Positions 29,644 to 39,474 are shown, numbered from the stretch's first letter. The stretch: 64,000 nucleotides of DNA from Ktedonobacteraceae bacterium (GCA_035653615.1 DASRBN010000001.1:160033-224032); one strand, 5' to 3'. Made by a program: numbers and translations. The notes: generated by a model from the letters alone, not told the origin.

Positions 29644-32247
29644 TTACATCGTACTCACCGGATCGATGTCTACTTCCCAGCCAGGAGTATCGATTACCCT
29701 CAAGAGAGGATGCAGGTCGGGGCCGCGCGCGATCATCTGCCAGCGATATTTGCCTCGTATCCGCTCCATAAGGGCGGGAGCCGGTCCAACGGTATCAGTT
29801 TGTGCCAGCCCAAGCCGCTCGATCCATTGATCTAGCTTCTCACGTAGCAACAGTGCTTCGTTCTGCGAGCGGCGGCGGTTCTCGTGACTGTAGGTGAACT
29901 TGACGAACTGGCGAAAGGGCGGATAACCGTAGCGGCGGCGCACATCGATTTCAGCCTCGTAAAATTCATGGTAATTGTGGCGTGAGGCGGCATCGATGCA
30001 GAAGTTTTGGGGATTGAACGTTTGAATGATTACGCGCCCGGCCTCCTCGCCGCGTCCCGCCCGCCCCGCCACCTGGGTGAGTAGCGTGAATGCGCGTTCA
30101 GAAGCCGCGAAATCGGGCAGCATAAGGGCAATATCTGCTGAGATAACCCCGACAAGCGTCACTCCCGGCAAATCAAGCCCCTTGGCAATCATCTGCGTGC
30201 CAACCAGTATATCTGCCTCGCGATTGGCAAAGCGATCAAGCAATTGCTCGTGGGCGCGGCGGTGTTTAGCCGTATCGCGATCCCAACGCAGCAACCGCGC
30301 TCCGGGAAAAAGACGCGCAATCGTATCCTCCACTTTTTCCGTCCCCAGGCCAAAGTAGCGCATGCTCACGCTGTTGCACTGCGGGCAGATGTCGAGCACC
30401 TTGCCTTGCCCATTGCAATAATGGCACAGCAGAATGCGTTCCGTCGAATGATAGGTCAGCGGCACATCGCAGCGGTCACACATCGCCACGTAGCCACACT
30501 CCCGGCACAAGACGCAACTTGCCGCCCCGCGCCGGTTCAGATAAAGAATGGCCTGCTGTCCCTTATTCAAAACCTGTTCCAACTCGTCTTGCAAGCGTCG
30601 GCTGAAAATGCTGGTATTGCCCGCGTGCAACTCGCCGCGCAGGTCGATCACTTCAACCGGGGGCAGCGCTGCTCCGATGCGGTTGCGCAACTCGACCAGG
30701 TGATATTCTCCGCGTTCGGCGCGGTAGAACGATTCTACAGAAGGCGTTGCGCTACCCAGTACGACCGGTATGCGCAGGATATACCCCAACCTGATGGCGA
30801 CCTCGCGCGCATGATAGGTCGGGCGGCGCTCATTTTGTTTGTAGGCCGGCTCGTGTTCTTCATCCAGGATGATGATGCCCAGGTCTGATACCGGCGCGAA
30901 GAGGGCGGAACGCGAGCCGATCACTACATCGACCTGCCCCGCCCGGATGCGCCGCCATTCGTCGTAACGCTCCCCAGCAGTGAGCGCACTGTGAATAATG
31001 GCAACGCGCCCAGGAAAGCGGCCCGCGAAGCGCTGGATTGCCTGGGCCGTCAGCGCTATTTCCGGCACCAGCACAATGCCGCGCTTGCCCCTGGCAATCA
31101 CATCCGCCAGGGCTTGCAGATAAACCTCTGTTTTGCCACTGCCAGTAACACCATGTAGGAGGATGGGCCAGTGTGGGTGAGCATCGCTTTGCTCTGCCAG
31201 AATCTGCTCTAATGCTTCTCGCTGATCTATTGTTAAAGGAAGTGGCGCGCTGGCCGGGATGACGCGGCCCATGAGAGGATCGCGCGCTACCTCGATTTCT
31301 TCGATGGCAATGATATGCTGGTCTACCAGGGTTTGCAATTGTTTAGGAGTCAGGCCGCTGGCTTTGCAGAGCATACCCGGCGTCCAATGTGCGCTCATCC
31401 CAGGCTCACTTTTGTCGTGTTGCAGCAGGTTGACCGCGGCCAGCTGGCGCTGTGCTAGCAAGCCCGCGCGATTCTGGGGTGTGAGCGTGAGCGCGGTAGC
31501 AGAACCAGGAATGGCCCAGGGATCAGGCACGCTTTTTTTAGGACGACGGCGCACGTTATCTGACGCCATCACAATCTGTCCGGGTTCAGGCAGGCTTGCC
31601 TGCAACATAGCCTCTGCCTGTCGTTTCCAGGAATCGAGCGGCTCGCCCTGCGAGATGAGCCGCACGATTCGCTTGCGACGAGTGCGCGTGCGTGGTGCAT
31701 CCAATTGTGGTTCACGCTCGATCAGGCCGCTGGCCAGCGCCTCCTGCACAACCTCCCTGGCGCGTTTCTGACCAACCATCTCGCGCAGGCGTTCGATGTC
31801 CAGTTCTCCATCTGCCAGCAGCAGGCCGATCAGCGCCTGCAAGCGACTAAAGGCTCGCTGCGCAACCTCATTGTGCTCCACATCCTCGCTTTTTATCAGG
31901 TGCAATACAACTTTCGAGCGCTGTATCAATCCTGGCGGGAGCATCATCAGCGCGACCTGCGCCAGGGGCGTGACATAATATTCGGCCATCCATTCTGCCA
32001 GCGCGCGCTGATGAGCCAGCAAAGCCGGTTCGGGATCAAGAATGGTCGAGATAGGACGTAATTTTTCATCTTCATCCCTATCATCCTCCACGCTCCATAC
32101 AATGCCCTCGACCAGCCTGTCTCCGTAAGGGATGGCAACCAGTTGCCCGGCACACAGTTCTCCTTCTAGTTCACCCGGAACGGAATAGCTGAGCAGGGGT
32201 TGCTCGCTATTCCAACTGGCCGCAGAGGTCAACACGTTCCCAAGCAC
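29644..32247 (-). CDS. priA: Primosomal protein N' (PriA helicase)
   Basis: 867 residues, somewhat longer than E. coli PriA (732). 3'-BD domain at the N terminus (SYSVPGELEGELCAGQLVAIPYG), Walker A GVTGSGKTEVY, DEEH box (IILDEEHEPAYKQ), zinc ligands CVLCRECGYVAMCDRCD and CHYCNGQGKVLDICPQC, then VGTQMIAKGLDLPGVTLVGVI and QVAGRAGRG. It restarts stalled replication forks. The GTG start overlaps the mutL stop by one base (TAGTG) and has RBS GGGAG, so translation is coupled. The extra length lies in a winged-helix region (residues about 140-330) between the 3'-BD and the helicase core. Confidence 0.96.
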   Translation of the reverse strand: MLGNVLTSAASWNSEQPLLSYSVPGELEGELCAGQLVAIPYGDRLVEGIVWSVEDDRDEDEKLRPISTILDPEPALLAHQRALAEWMAEYYVTPLAQVALMMLPPGLIQRSKVVLHLIKSEDVEHNEVAQRAFSRLQALIGLLLADGELDIERLREMVGQKRAREVVQEALASGLIEREPQLDAPRTRTRRKRIVRLISQGEPLDSWKRQAEAMLQASLPEPGQIVMASDNVRRRPKKSVPDPWAIPGSATALTLTPQNRAGLLAQRQLAAVNLLQHDKSEPGMSAHWTPGMLCKASGLTPKQLQTLVDQHIIAIEEIEVARDPLMGRVIPASAPLPLTIDQREALEQILAEQSDAHPHWPILLHGVTGSGKTEVYLQALADVIARGKRGIVLVPEIALTAQAIQRFAGRFPGRVAIIHSALTAGERYDEWRRIRAGQVDVVIGSRSALFAPVSDLGIIILDEEHEPAYKQNERRPTYHAREVAIRLGYILRIPVVLGSATPSVESFYRAERGEYHLVELRNRIGAALPPVEVIDLRGELHAGNTSIFSRRLQDELEQVLNKGQQAILYLNRRGAASCVLCRECGYVAMCDRCDVPLTYHSTERILLCHYCNGQGKVLDICPQCNSVSMRYFGLGTEKVEDTIARLFPGARLLRWDRDTAKHRRAHEQLLDRFANREADILVGTQMIAKGLDLPGVTLVGVISADIALMLPDFAASERAFTLLTQVAGRAGRGEEAGRVIIQTFNPQNFCIDAASRHNYHEFYEAEIDVRRRYGYPPFRQFVKFTYSHENRRRSQNEALLLREKLDQWIERLGLAQTDTVGPAPALMERIRGKYRWQMIARGPDLHPLLRVIDTPGWEVDIDPVSTM

Positions 32248-34322
32248 TAGCGTCTCCCAAATTCGCGCTCTAGCGCGGATAGACTGAAATGCACCATCGT
32301 GGGCCGACCATGGCAGCAGCTATAGGGAGCCTTCGTATGTTCCAGTTGCTCGATCATCTCACGCATCTCACTGACCGTAAGAAAATAGTTGGCTTTGATC
32401 GCGGCCTTGCATGCCACGTTCGCCAGCGCGTGTTCCTGCCATGTGCCGGCATGTCCCAGGTCCTCCGGCGCGGTCAACTCGGCCAGCAGTTCGCGCACTG
32501 AGCGCGCATTTATCTGCTTGATAAGCACACTCGGCACTGCCTTGACATGCAGCGTGCTGTCATCGCGCAGCTCCAGCGAGAAGCCAATCTGCTCCAGGTC
32601 TTGCAGGTGGTCTTCAATCGCTTCCATCTCCTTCGGAGCCAGGTCAAGCACAACAGGTGTAAGCAGCAGTTGCGAGAGAGACGTATGTGACTCAAGTGCT
32701 GCTACCATGCGCTCCAGTAAGATGCGTTCGTGCGCGGCATGCTGGTCAATCAGGTACATGCCATCGGGTCCCTCGGTCACAATATAGCTCTGCGAAAGCT
32801 GTCCAACAACGCGCAAGGGCGGCAGGTGACGAGCCTGGAATAATGTACCGGCATTCTCTGGCGGCGCTGCTGTATGTGCGCCTGTTTCCCAGGAAAGTGC
32901 TGTATTGTCCATCTTTCCAGGCTCAGGTTCTGACGTAGCTGCCACAGGCAGATTCGCCTGCGGGCCATTTTGAGTAGACTCAGATTGCGCGGGTTCCGGT
33001 CTATGTACGTGGCTCTGCCACAATCTCGATAACAAAGGTGGCTTCGTACCCGTCTCCTCTTCGGTAACAGTAAGCCAGGGATTATCCTGCGGATAAGCCG
33101 GTACATCCTCAGTGCCAGGGCTGGAACCAGGCTCAGCCTCACTATCAATGCTGGAATCTTTGGTAGCGTTCAAAGGTGCAGTAAATTCGGCTTCTACACC
33201 GGCATCTTCTATGGCGCCGATTGCCGTCTCGCTTCTCTCGATCTCATCATCCACATTGATGCTGTTTCCCCGCACGTTGGCAAGATTTCCACTGCCCCAT
33301 TCCGGTATCGCTGCCTCTTCCAGCACTGCTTTTCGCACGGCTCGCAGGATGGCGGCATACACTCGTTTCTCCCTGAGGAAACGAATCTCGGTTTTGGCGG
33401 GATGAACGTTGACATCGATCTGTGAGGGATCGAGCGCAATGTTAACGACGGCGATGGGATGGCGCCCCGGCAGCAGCAACGAGTGATACGCTTCCTCGAC
33501 AGCGTAGCTGAGCATGCGGCTGAGCACCCAACGCCGGTTGACGAAGAACGACATGTGCTGGCGCGTGCTTTTGTAACAGGCGGGGAGACTGGTATAGCCG
33601 GTGACGACGGGCCGTTCGGGGTCCTGGTCCTTCTCGGTGCCATCAAGACTGCTGATAGGAACCATTTGCTCGGTAACCTGCAAACCATAGATTTCGATCA
33701 GCACACTTGAAAGTTGTCCATCACCGGGCGTCGCGAAAATAGGCCGTCCCTCACTGTAGACGCTGAAACGAATTTCCGGGTATGCCAGCGCGTACTGCTC
33801 GAGCAGGTGATGGCAATGGCTGATCTCTGTGTTGCGGCTCTTCAGAAACTTCAGACGCGCCGGAACAGCACTGAAGAGATTGCGCACGGTGAGTGTCGTG
33901 CCCTCTGGGGAAGCAGCCGTGCTGACTTCCGAAATGCGCCCGTTAGAGGCGCTTACCTGCGCGCCATGCGCATCTCCACGATGACGGCTCAGCAGCGTGA
34001 CTTCGGCTACAGCAGCGATGCTGGCCAGGGCCTCACCTCGAAAGCCAAGCGAGCGAATATGTTCCAGATCATCAATCTGAGCAACCTTACTTGTCGCGTG
34101 TCTTGCCAGCGCCAGCGGCAACTCTTCCGCCGGAATACCGCAGCCATTATCGGTAACGCGGATAAGCTGCAATCCGCCATTCATCAAATCGACGCGAATC
34201 TGCGTGGCTCCAGCATCGATGCTGTTCTCTATTAACTCTTTCACCACGGAAGCCGGTCGTTCGACGACCTCCCCGGCGGCGATTTTGGCGGCAACATCAG
34301 GCGCAAGCTGGCGTATCGGCAT
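32247..34322 (-). CDS. mutL: DNA mismatch repair protein MutL with endonuclease motif
   Basis: 691 residues. GHKL ATPase motifs: ELIENSIDAGATQIRV, DNGCGIPAEEL, RGEALASIA. A long acidic, low-complexity linker of about 160 residues follows. The C-terminal domain carries DQHAAHERILLE (526-537), which fits the metal-binding motif DQHA(X)2E(X)4E, plus ACKAAIKAN and CCHGRPTM (the usual first residue pair is CP). So this is a nicking-type MutL, as expected where MutH is absent. First gene of the mutL-priA unit; RBS ACGGAG before the ATG. Confidence 0.96.
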   Translation of the reverse strand: MPIRQLAPDVAAKIAAGEVVERPASVVKELIENSIDAGATQIRVDLMNGGLQLIRVTDNGCGIPAEELPLALARHATSKVAQIDDLEHIRSLGFRGEALASIAAVAEVTLLSRHRGDAHGAQVSASNGRISEVSTAASPEGTTLTVRNLFSAVPARLKFLKSRNTEISHCHHLLEQYALAYPEIRFSVYSEGRPIFATPGDGQLSSVLIEIYGLQVTEQMVPISSLDGTEKDQDPERPVVTGYTSLPACYKSTRQHMSFFVNRRWVLSRMLSYAVEEAYHSLLLPGRHPIAVVNIALDPSQIDVNVHPAKTEIRFLREKRVYAAILRAVRKAVLEEAAIPEWGSGNLANVRGNSINVDDEIERSETAIGAIEDAGVEAEFTAPLNATKDSSIDSEAEPGSSPGTEDVPAYPQDNPWLTVTEEETGTKPPLLSRLWQSHVHRPEPAQSESTQNGPQANLPVAATSEPEPGKMDNTALSWETGAHTAAPPENAGTLFQARHLPPLRVVGQLSQSYIVTEGPDGMYLIDQHAAHERILLERMVAALESHTSLSQLLLTPVVLDLAPKEMEAIEDHLQDLEQIGFSLELRDDSTLHVKAVPSVLIKQINARSVRELLAELTAPEDLGHAGTWQEHALANVACKAAIKANYFLTVSEMREMIEQLEHTKAPYSCCHGRPTMVHFSLSALEREFGRR

Positions 34323-34542
34323 TTGGGTCAGACTCCGTTTATGGGTATAATGCTTCTGTATGTAAGAACGAGTGTTCAGGGATTATTATAACATAGCGGG
34401 GTGGTATTATACCCTCCCCTCATCTGCTTTCCCCATCAAAAATAAGGTAATCACCTGATGATATACAAAGCCATATGCGCTAGTATTAAAGTGTAACCTG
34501 AAACCAAACTCAAAAGGAAACCATAAAGCAGGGGAGAAATCG

Positions 34543-34953
34543 TTGACGACGCAACACTTTGTACCAGAGGTAGTCTCGATTGCTGACGCTTGCCTGGGTG
34601 GGCTGCGTGGCCGCTCCGCGCTTTTGATCGGGCCGCAGGAACTACGCCGCCCATACGCATTGTTGTTGCAACAAGCAGGCATGAAGCGCATCTACCAGGA
34701 AGATACACCCGAACGTATCTCCTCATTATTGCCGCAAGTGCAGTTGCTAATGTATATTCCCATCGCTCCGGGACTGATCACCGCCGCGGCCATAGCGCGC
34801 GGCTGCGTCGGACGCCATACTCCCCTGCTTATCTTCGACCTCGCCGCCTCTACCTCAATTGAAGAGATGGTCGGCCTCCTGCCCGCCGTCTGCCTCTACA
34901 CACCCGACGATATTCGCTCCATTCTCTCCCAGGCAGAAGTGCCAATTTCTTAA
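34543..34953 (+). CDS. Stand-alone GluTR (HemA) NADPH-domain-like protein
   Basis: 136 residues from a TTG at 34543 with a strong RBS (AGGGGAG, 6 nt). The sequence lines up with the middle domain of glutamyl-tRNA reductase: VVSIADACLGGLRGRSALLIGPQELRRPYALLLQQAG corresponds to the helix-GxGEM loop, and RHTPLLIFDLAASTSIEEMVGLLPAVCLYTPDDI to the R..PL.LIDIAVPRDID...G...LY..DDL block. The catalytic N-terminal domain (with its Cys) and the C-terminal dimerisation domain are absent, and the nucleotide loop is degenerate (GPQELR for GAGEMG). So it is unlikely to be a reductase; it could be a regulator or a relic. It faces away from mutL and precedes ispH. Confidence 0.6.
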   Translation: MTTQHFVPEVVSIADACLGGLRGRSALLIGPQELRRPYALLLQQAGMKRIYQEDTPERISSLLPQVQLLMYIPIAPGLITAAAIARGCVGRHTPLLIFDLAASTSIEEMVGLLPAVCLYTPDDIRSILSQAEVPIS

Positions 34954-35044
34954 CGGCGTGATACAATAAAGTAGGTTTTTCAAGAATTGTCTCGTAGTCA
35001 TTGTATGGGCGTATTCTTGAGGTCGCCCTCCGATATCTAGCACC

Positions 35045-35062
35045 CTTGAGGCCGTCCTCAAG
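35045..35062 (+). promoter_or_regulatory. Hairpin in the leader of ispH
   Basis: CTTGAGG, loop CCGT, CCTCAAG, a 7-bp stem about 58 bp before the ispH start. It could end the upstream transcript or shape the ispH leader. Confidence 0.35.
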
Positions 35063-35119
35063 CGGCCCTTTCATAATGCAATAGCGCAGGTATGGTCTGT
35101 TTATCGTATTGAGGAATAT

Positions 35120-36001
35120 ATGGAAGTCATCAAAATATCTCCGCGTGGTTATTGTTATGGCGTAGTTGATGCATTGCAAATAGTTCGTAAAACGGCGAAA
35201 GACCCGCAACAGCCCCGCCCGATCTATATCATCGGACAGATTGTGCATAATCGTCACGCGATAGAAGAACTCACTGCCCTCGGTGTGATTACACTGGATG
35301 GGCCCGACCGTGCCAGCATCCTGGAACAGGTCAAAGAGGGTACCGTCATTTTCACCGCCCATGGTGTTTCTCCCCTGGTAAAGCAAAGGGCTCGCGAGCG
35401 CGGGCTGAATTGTATCGATGCCACCTGCCCCGATGTTACCGTGACGCACGATCTCGTGCGCGACCTGGTGGCAAAGGGGTACTATATCCTCTATATCGGC
35501 AAAAAAGGCCATCCCGAACCAGAAGGCGTCCTCGGCGAAGTGCCAGGCCATATTAGCCTGATCGAAAACGAGGCCGATGTCGATGCCCTCGCTCTCACAC
35601 CGCAGCAACAGGAAAAACTGGCTATCTCGACACAAACCACGCTCTCACAATGGGACACACGCCGCGTCATCGCGTATATTAAAGAGAAGTACCCGCACGC
35701 GGAGGTACATATTGATATCTGCGCCGCCACGCAGAGCCGCCAGGAGGCGGTCGTGGCGCAGGCCAAAGGCGCCGACCTGACCATCGTCGTCGGCGACCCG
35801 CGTAGCAACAATACCAATCGCCTCGTACAGGTATCGGAAGAACTGGCAGGCGTTCCGGCTGTGCGCATCGAGGATATCTCGCAACTGAAAACAGAATGGC
35901 TGCAGGGCAAAAAACGCGTTGCCGTCACAGCCGGTGCCTCGACTCCAAGCCAGTTGACGCGCGAGGTGATCCGCTTTCTTGAGCAATACCGGCCAGACTA
36001 A
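35120..36001 (+). CDS. ispH: 4-hydroxy-3-methylbut-2-enyl diphosphate reductase
   Basis: 293 residues. The three iron-sulfur Cys are visible: C12 (PRGYCYGV), C103 (DATCPDVT) and C201 (DICAATQSRQ), with the active-site TAHG and the TTLSQWDT and GDPRSNNT blocks. It makes IPP and DMAPP in the last step of the MEP isoprenoid pathway. RBS GAGGA before the ATG. The 36013 gene starts 11 bp after the stop. No other MEP gene is in the window. Confidence 0.95.
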   Translation: MEVIKISPRGYCYGVVDALQIVRKTAKDPQQPRPIYIIGQIVHNRHAIEELTALGVITLDGPDRASILEQVKEGTVIFTAHGVSPLVKQRARERGLNCIDATCPDVTVTHDLVRDLVAKGYYILYIGKKGHPEPEGVLGEVPGHISLIENEADVDALALTPQQQEKLAISTQTTLSQWDTRRVIAYIKEKYPHAEVHIDICAATQSRQEAVVAQAKGADLTIVVGDPRSNNTNRLVQVSEELAGVPAVRIEDISQLKTEWLQGKKRVAVTAGASTPSQLTREVIRFLEQYRPD

Positions 36002-36012
36002 ACAGGGATGAA

Positions 36013-38304
36013 ATGAAAACGTTACGACAGGTACTCGCCGAACATAGCGAGGAACAACTCGAGCAGCTGGCTCGCTGGTGGGGCATCGGCGATACGCCCG
36101 CGGAACAATGGCGCAATCACCTGGGCTTGCTCGTGCAAAAGATGCAAGACCCCGTTGCCGCTCGTTTCGTCTGGGAACACCTCTCAGAAGATGAGCGCAA
36201 GCTGCTTCATAACGCCCTCAGTTTTTCGGCTTCTAACGGTATCATGCGCGGCGTGTTGCAAACCTTGACGCGCCTGCCGCAAGGCCGCTTTGAGGATGCT
36301 CTCGCAACACTTAAAGATCATCTCTTGATACTGGAAGAGCCGCTGGGGGTAAAAGGGAAAAAGCAGGTGGCTCCGGCAAGCGCGAAGTCTACCGCACCCG
36401 AAACGAAACAAAAACCCGCGTTCCAGCCATCAACGATGCTCTCCATTTACAAGGATATTGCCGATTCCCTGTCAAGCGCCGGGCGAGCGATCTTCTCATC
36501 CAATTACGACCTCTCAACCCTGACACTGGAAAAAATCCTGGCCGCGCAGAGCATGAACGACCTCTACGAAATTGGCCGGCTCTACGGTATTACCCTGAAT
36601 GACTACTACTCGCGTGTCAATCCCGGCGTAAGATTGGCCGGGCACCTGGTCCAACCTGAAGTGTCTCTCTATGCCTGGGATCAATTCGATGATCAGACAC
36701 GCAAACTTTTGAAATGGCTCTGCGAGCATGGCGGCCAGGCCACCATGAATGAGATACGCCAGCATACAGGCTATGACGACCCGGCCCTGGCGAAAATCAT
36801 TCACCAGCTTGAAAGCTATGCCATCGCTTTTGATACGTTTTCGGGCGCGGTGCGCAAGCTATTTATTCCGCGAGAAATGCTCAAACATGTGCAAAAGGCT
36901 GCTGCGCAAACCGCGACCATCGCACAGGAGAAAGGGCCGGTTGGCCTGCTTCCCTTGAAGGAGCCGCCGCAAAGTATACACAATGGCGATACGCTGGTAC
37001 TCTATGACCTGGCGTTCTTGATCGGAGCCATGTACCAGCAGAATATCGAGCCGACGAAATCGGGCGATGTGCCAAAGCGTATTGCCAACAAATTGCTTCC
37101 CCAGCTGCAAATCCGGCCTCGCCAGGGGTACGATACGTCGAATTTTGCCGCCGATATGCTCTTTAGCATTGCCCAGAAGTTGGGGCTTGTGCAGCTTTCG
37201 GCGTCAATGGGCGACGATGTGAAACCCCACTATGAACCGGGGCCGCAGCTCGCTCAATGGGCGCAGTGGGATGCCGCAGAGCAAACTCACGAACTTCTCG
37301 AATACTGGCTCAAAGCTCACAATTGGGCCGATATCGCCGGCGTCAACTTCGATCCAACGCTCAGTTCGTACTACCTGGATATGCGAACGGGACGTAGCGC
37401 TGTTCTGAAATACCTGTCGCAATGCACTCCCGGACGCTGGTATAGTTTTGATTCGTTGCTGCGTACCATGAAAGCCGAAAATCCTTACCTGCTGCGCTCG
37501 AACATTGCGAGTACCGGCCTGCCAGGCTATCAATATTCGAAAAAAATCCTTGCCAACTGGGACAGATGCGATGGAGAAATAATCATAGGTTTACTGACCT
37601 CAACACTGTTTGAGCTAGGACTTGTATCGCTAGGCTACGAGCATGGGCAGCCGCGTGGCCCATCCAGGCAGATCGATCCCGCGACCGAGAGGCCGCTGAA
37701 TCCCGACGCTTTTATGCTGACCGATCTGGCCGCCGCGATTCTGCCAACCGAGGTTGAGCCGCCTGCCAGAGCAGAAGACGCTGCGCCTCGCCGCACGTTG
37801 ATCGTACAGCCCAATTTTGAATTGCTGCTGCTGGAACCCGATCTGCCTACGCTCTACAGGTTGTTACCGTTCGCGCAGGCCAACCAGGTGGGCAAAGTCA
37901 GCAAGTTGACCCTGACCCGCAGTTCGCTGCTGCGCGGCCTGGCAACAACCAAAACCGTCGAGCAGGTTCTACGCATTCTGGAAGAGCATAGCCAGAAAGA
38001 AATTCCCCAGAATGTAGCCTATACCCTACGCGATTGGGGCAAACTGTATAAAGAAGCCGCCATCTCGCAGGTACTCCTGCTGGAAGTGGAAAGTGAACCG
38101 CTGGTAAACGAAATTCTCTCGCTGCCAGGTCTGAAATCGTTACGCCTGCGCAGGCTCGGTCCCTGCGCCATCGTCGCCGATTCTGGCATAACCTTCGCCG
38201 AATTGCGCCGCACGCTCGAAAAAGAAGGCATCGTAGTGCATGTGAACGGCCAGATAATTACGCGGCGTGATTATAGCACCATCACTTACGGCAGACCTCG
38301 ATAA
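36013..38304 (+). CDS. XPB-helicase-associated (Helicase_C_3) domain protein
   Basis: 763 residues without helicase motifs. The C-terminal third (TLIVQPNFELLLLEPDLPTLYRLLPFAQ...KLTLTRSSLLRGLATTKTVEQVLRILEEHSQKEIPQNVAYTLRDWGK) is the helicase-associated domain found at the N terminus of bacterial XPB and in a partner protein in Actinobacteria and Chloroflexota. The N-terminal part contains winged-helix-like segments (LLKWLCEHGGQATMNEIRQHTGYDD). It probably binds DNA or an XPB/Rad3-like helicase encoded elsewhere; role uncertain. It lies 11 bp after ispH and overlaps the convergent gene's 3' end by 23 bp. Confidence 0.75.
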   Translation: MKTLRQVLAEHSEEQLEQLARWWGIGDTPAEQWRNHLGLLVQKMQDPVAARFVWEHLSEDERKLLHNALSFSASNGIMRGVLQTLTRLPQGRFEDALATLKDHLLILEEPLGVKGKKQVAPASAKSTAPETKQKPAFQPSTMLSIYKDIADSLSSAGRAIFSSNYDLSTLTLEKILAAQSMNDLYEIGRLYGITLNDYYSRVNPGVRLAGHLVQPEVSLYAWDQFDDQTRKLLKWLCEHGGQATMNEIRQHTGYDDPALAKIIHQLESYAIAFDTFSGAVRKLFIPREMLKHVQKAAAQTATIAQEKGPVGLLPLKEPPQSIHNGDTLVLYDLAFLIGAMYQQNIEPTKSGDVPKRIANKLLPQLQIRPRQGYDTSNFAADMLFSIAQKLGLVQLSASMGDDVKPHYEPGPQLAQWAQWDAAEQTHELLEYWLKAHNWADIAGVNFDPTLSSYYLDMRTGRSAVLKYLSQCTPGRWYSFDSLLRTMKAENPYLLRSNIASTGLPGYQYSKKILANWDRCDGEIIIGLLTSTLFELGLVSLGYEHGQPRGPSRQIDPATERPLNPDAFMLTDLAAAILPTEVEPPARAEDAAPRRTLIVQPNFELLLLEPDLPTLYRLLPFAQANQVGKVSKLTLTRSSLLRGLATTKTVEQVLRILEEHSQKEIPQNVAYTLRDWGKLYKEAAISQVLLLEVESEPLVNEILSLPGLKSLRLRRLGPCAIVADSGITFAELRRTLEKEGIVVHVNGQIITRRDYSTITYGRPR

Positions 38305-38629
38305 TCTGCAAAGCCTGCTCGCGCGCATCGAGCCGGATCAGCGCCACTACCTGCTGGAAGATCACGTGACGTAGCAGGTTGCAGCGAAACTCTAGCTCAT
38401 GCTCCTGCGCTTTTAGCTCCGCGACTTCTATCTCTCCCGCACGCCATTCGGCCAGCTTATGCTCTACCTTGCGCAACTTCAAAACAAAAAAAGCCAGTCG
38501 CAGCAGTTCAAAGCGCCGTATTTGTTCCGCCGACTCCAGCGAACCACCGTTGGAAAATGTTGAGAGGGTTGACTGCGTGTTTGCGCTCAAGAAGCGCTGG
38601 ACCGCCTCTTTACTGGAGCTAAGCATCAT
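38282..38629 (-). CDS. Small helical protein of unknown function
   Basis: 115 residues from the ATG at 38629 (AAGGAG, 6 nt), shorter than the open frame. Charged helices dominate (RFELLRLAFFVLKLRKVEHKLAEWRAGEIEVAELKAQEHELEFRC). No TM, no recognised domain. It converges on and overlaps the end of the 36013 gene. Confidence 0.6.
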   Translation of the reverse strand: MMLSSSKEAVQRFLSANTQSTLSTFSNGGSLESAEQIRRFELLRLAFFVLKLRKVEHKLAEWRAGEIEVAELKAQEHELEFRCNLLRHVIFQQVVALIRLDAREQALQIIEVCRK

Positions 38630-38964
38630 TGTTTTCTCCTTCGATCTCTCAATGGGAAGTAAATAAGCGAGTCCTTGCACTTGATTCTCTATGCAAAACA
38701 TTCTACCTGCTCAAGGCAGAAAACCAGTAAAGGACAGGTAGGAATATGGTTAAGAAACAGGCAAGCGCCGTAACGGTTTTGTAACTGGAATACTGGCGCG
38801 TGTAATCAACCAAAATGGCTATCAAGAACGTGTTCTTCCATCGGAATGCCAGCTGTTCGTTAGAGTAGATGAGCTGTGAGAGGCTTACTCCAGTTCGCTT
38901 GTTTACGTGTGTAGCCCAGGGCGGTCGCCCTGGAGGAGCTATTTTAGGGGGTAAGTATTTACGT

Positions 38965-39222
38965 ATGCGTTCGACTCTTTTTTATATCGCGATTGCTTTA
39001 GCCATCATTTCCGTGATAGCCGCCATCTATTTCCTCATTCCGGGCATTTATCACCCATATATCTCTATTGAAAGGGGTCACCTGGTCTTGATCACACCTG
39101 GAAGGCACCTGGCACTTTCAAACAGCAGGCATCGCTTTTACGCCGGCGTCAGTTTCTTCCTGGCCGTGCTTTTCGCGATTACCGGCCTTCTATTGAGGCC
39201 CAAAAAAGTGGCGGTCGCCTAG
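38965..39222 (+). CDS. Small two-TM membrane protein
   Basis: 85 residues from the ATG at 38965. Two hydrophobic helices (LFYIAIALAIISVIAAIYFLIPG and FYAGVSFFLAVLFAITGLLL) with a short polar loop, and a basic tail RPKKVAVA. The last residues and the TAG stop lie in a 38-bp direct repeat (39199-39236 and 39268-39305). The upstream GGGGG is 13 nt from the ATG, so the start is uncertain. No family recognised. The palindrome CAGGGCGGTCGCCCTG lies upstream near 38918. Confidence 0.5.
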   Translation: MRSTLFYIAIALAIISVIAAIYFLIPGIYHPYISIERGHLVLITPGRHLALSNSRHRFYAGVSFFLAVLFAITGLLLRPKKVAVA

Positions 39223-39305
39223 CGGCCATGGCCCTCCTGGTTGCTGGATTGGTAACCCGCTCGCTCGCCCAAAAAAGTGGCGGTCGCCTGGCGGCCATGG
39301 CCCTC
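39199..39305. repeat. 38-bp direct repeat pair
   Basis: CCCAAAAAAGTGGCGGTCGC... at 39199-39236 and 39268-39305, 31 bp apart, with one difference (CCTAGCGG against CCTGGCGG). The first copy provides the stop codon of the 38965 gene. Confidence 0.8.
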
Positions 39306-39309
39306 GCTC

Positions 39310-39416
39310 GTAGGGGCCGATTGATCGTACACACCGCCGATTTATCGGCCTCGCGCCGTTACCGGATCAGGTTGTTAAAGCCCATGATCGACCTCGCGCC
39401 CCTTGCCGTAGTAGTT
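39310..39416. repeat. GTAGGGGCC family element
   Basis: Starts GTAGGGGCCGATTGATCG, has CACCGCCGATTTATCGGCC, then CCGGATCAGGTTGTTAAAGC and GATCGACCTCGCGCCCC, matching the body of the 60497 copy. The right end is degenerate. The gap 39223-39614 is otherwise made of repeats and holds no gene. Confidence 0.65.
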
Positions 39417-39474
39417 TGTTAAGGCAAGGTCCAATTTTGACGAAAGGTGCTTGACAGGTACGACACACCTGCTC

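Noticed and set aside
34543..34953. Functional hemA
   Set aside because: Only the middle domain is present; catalytic Cys, nucleotide motif and dimer domain are missing.
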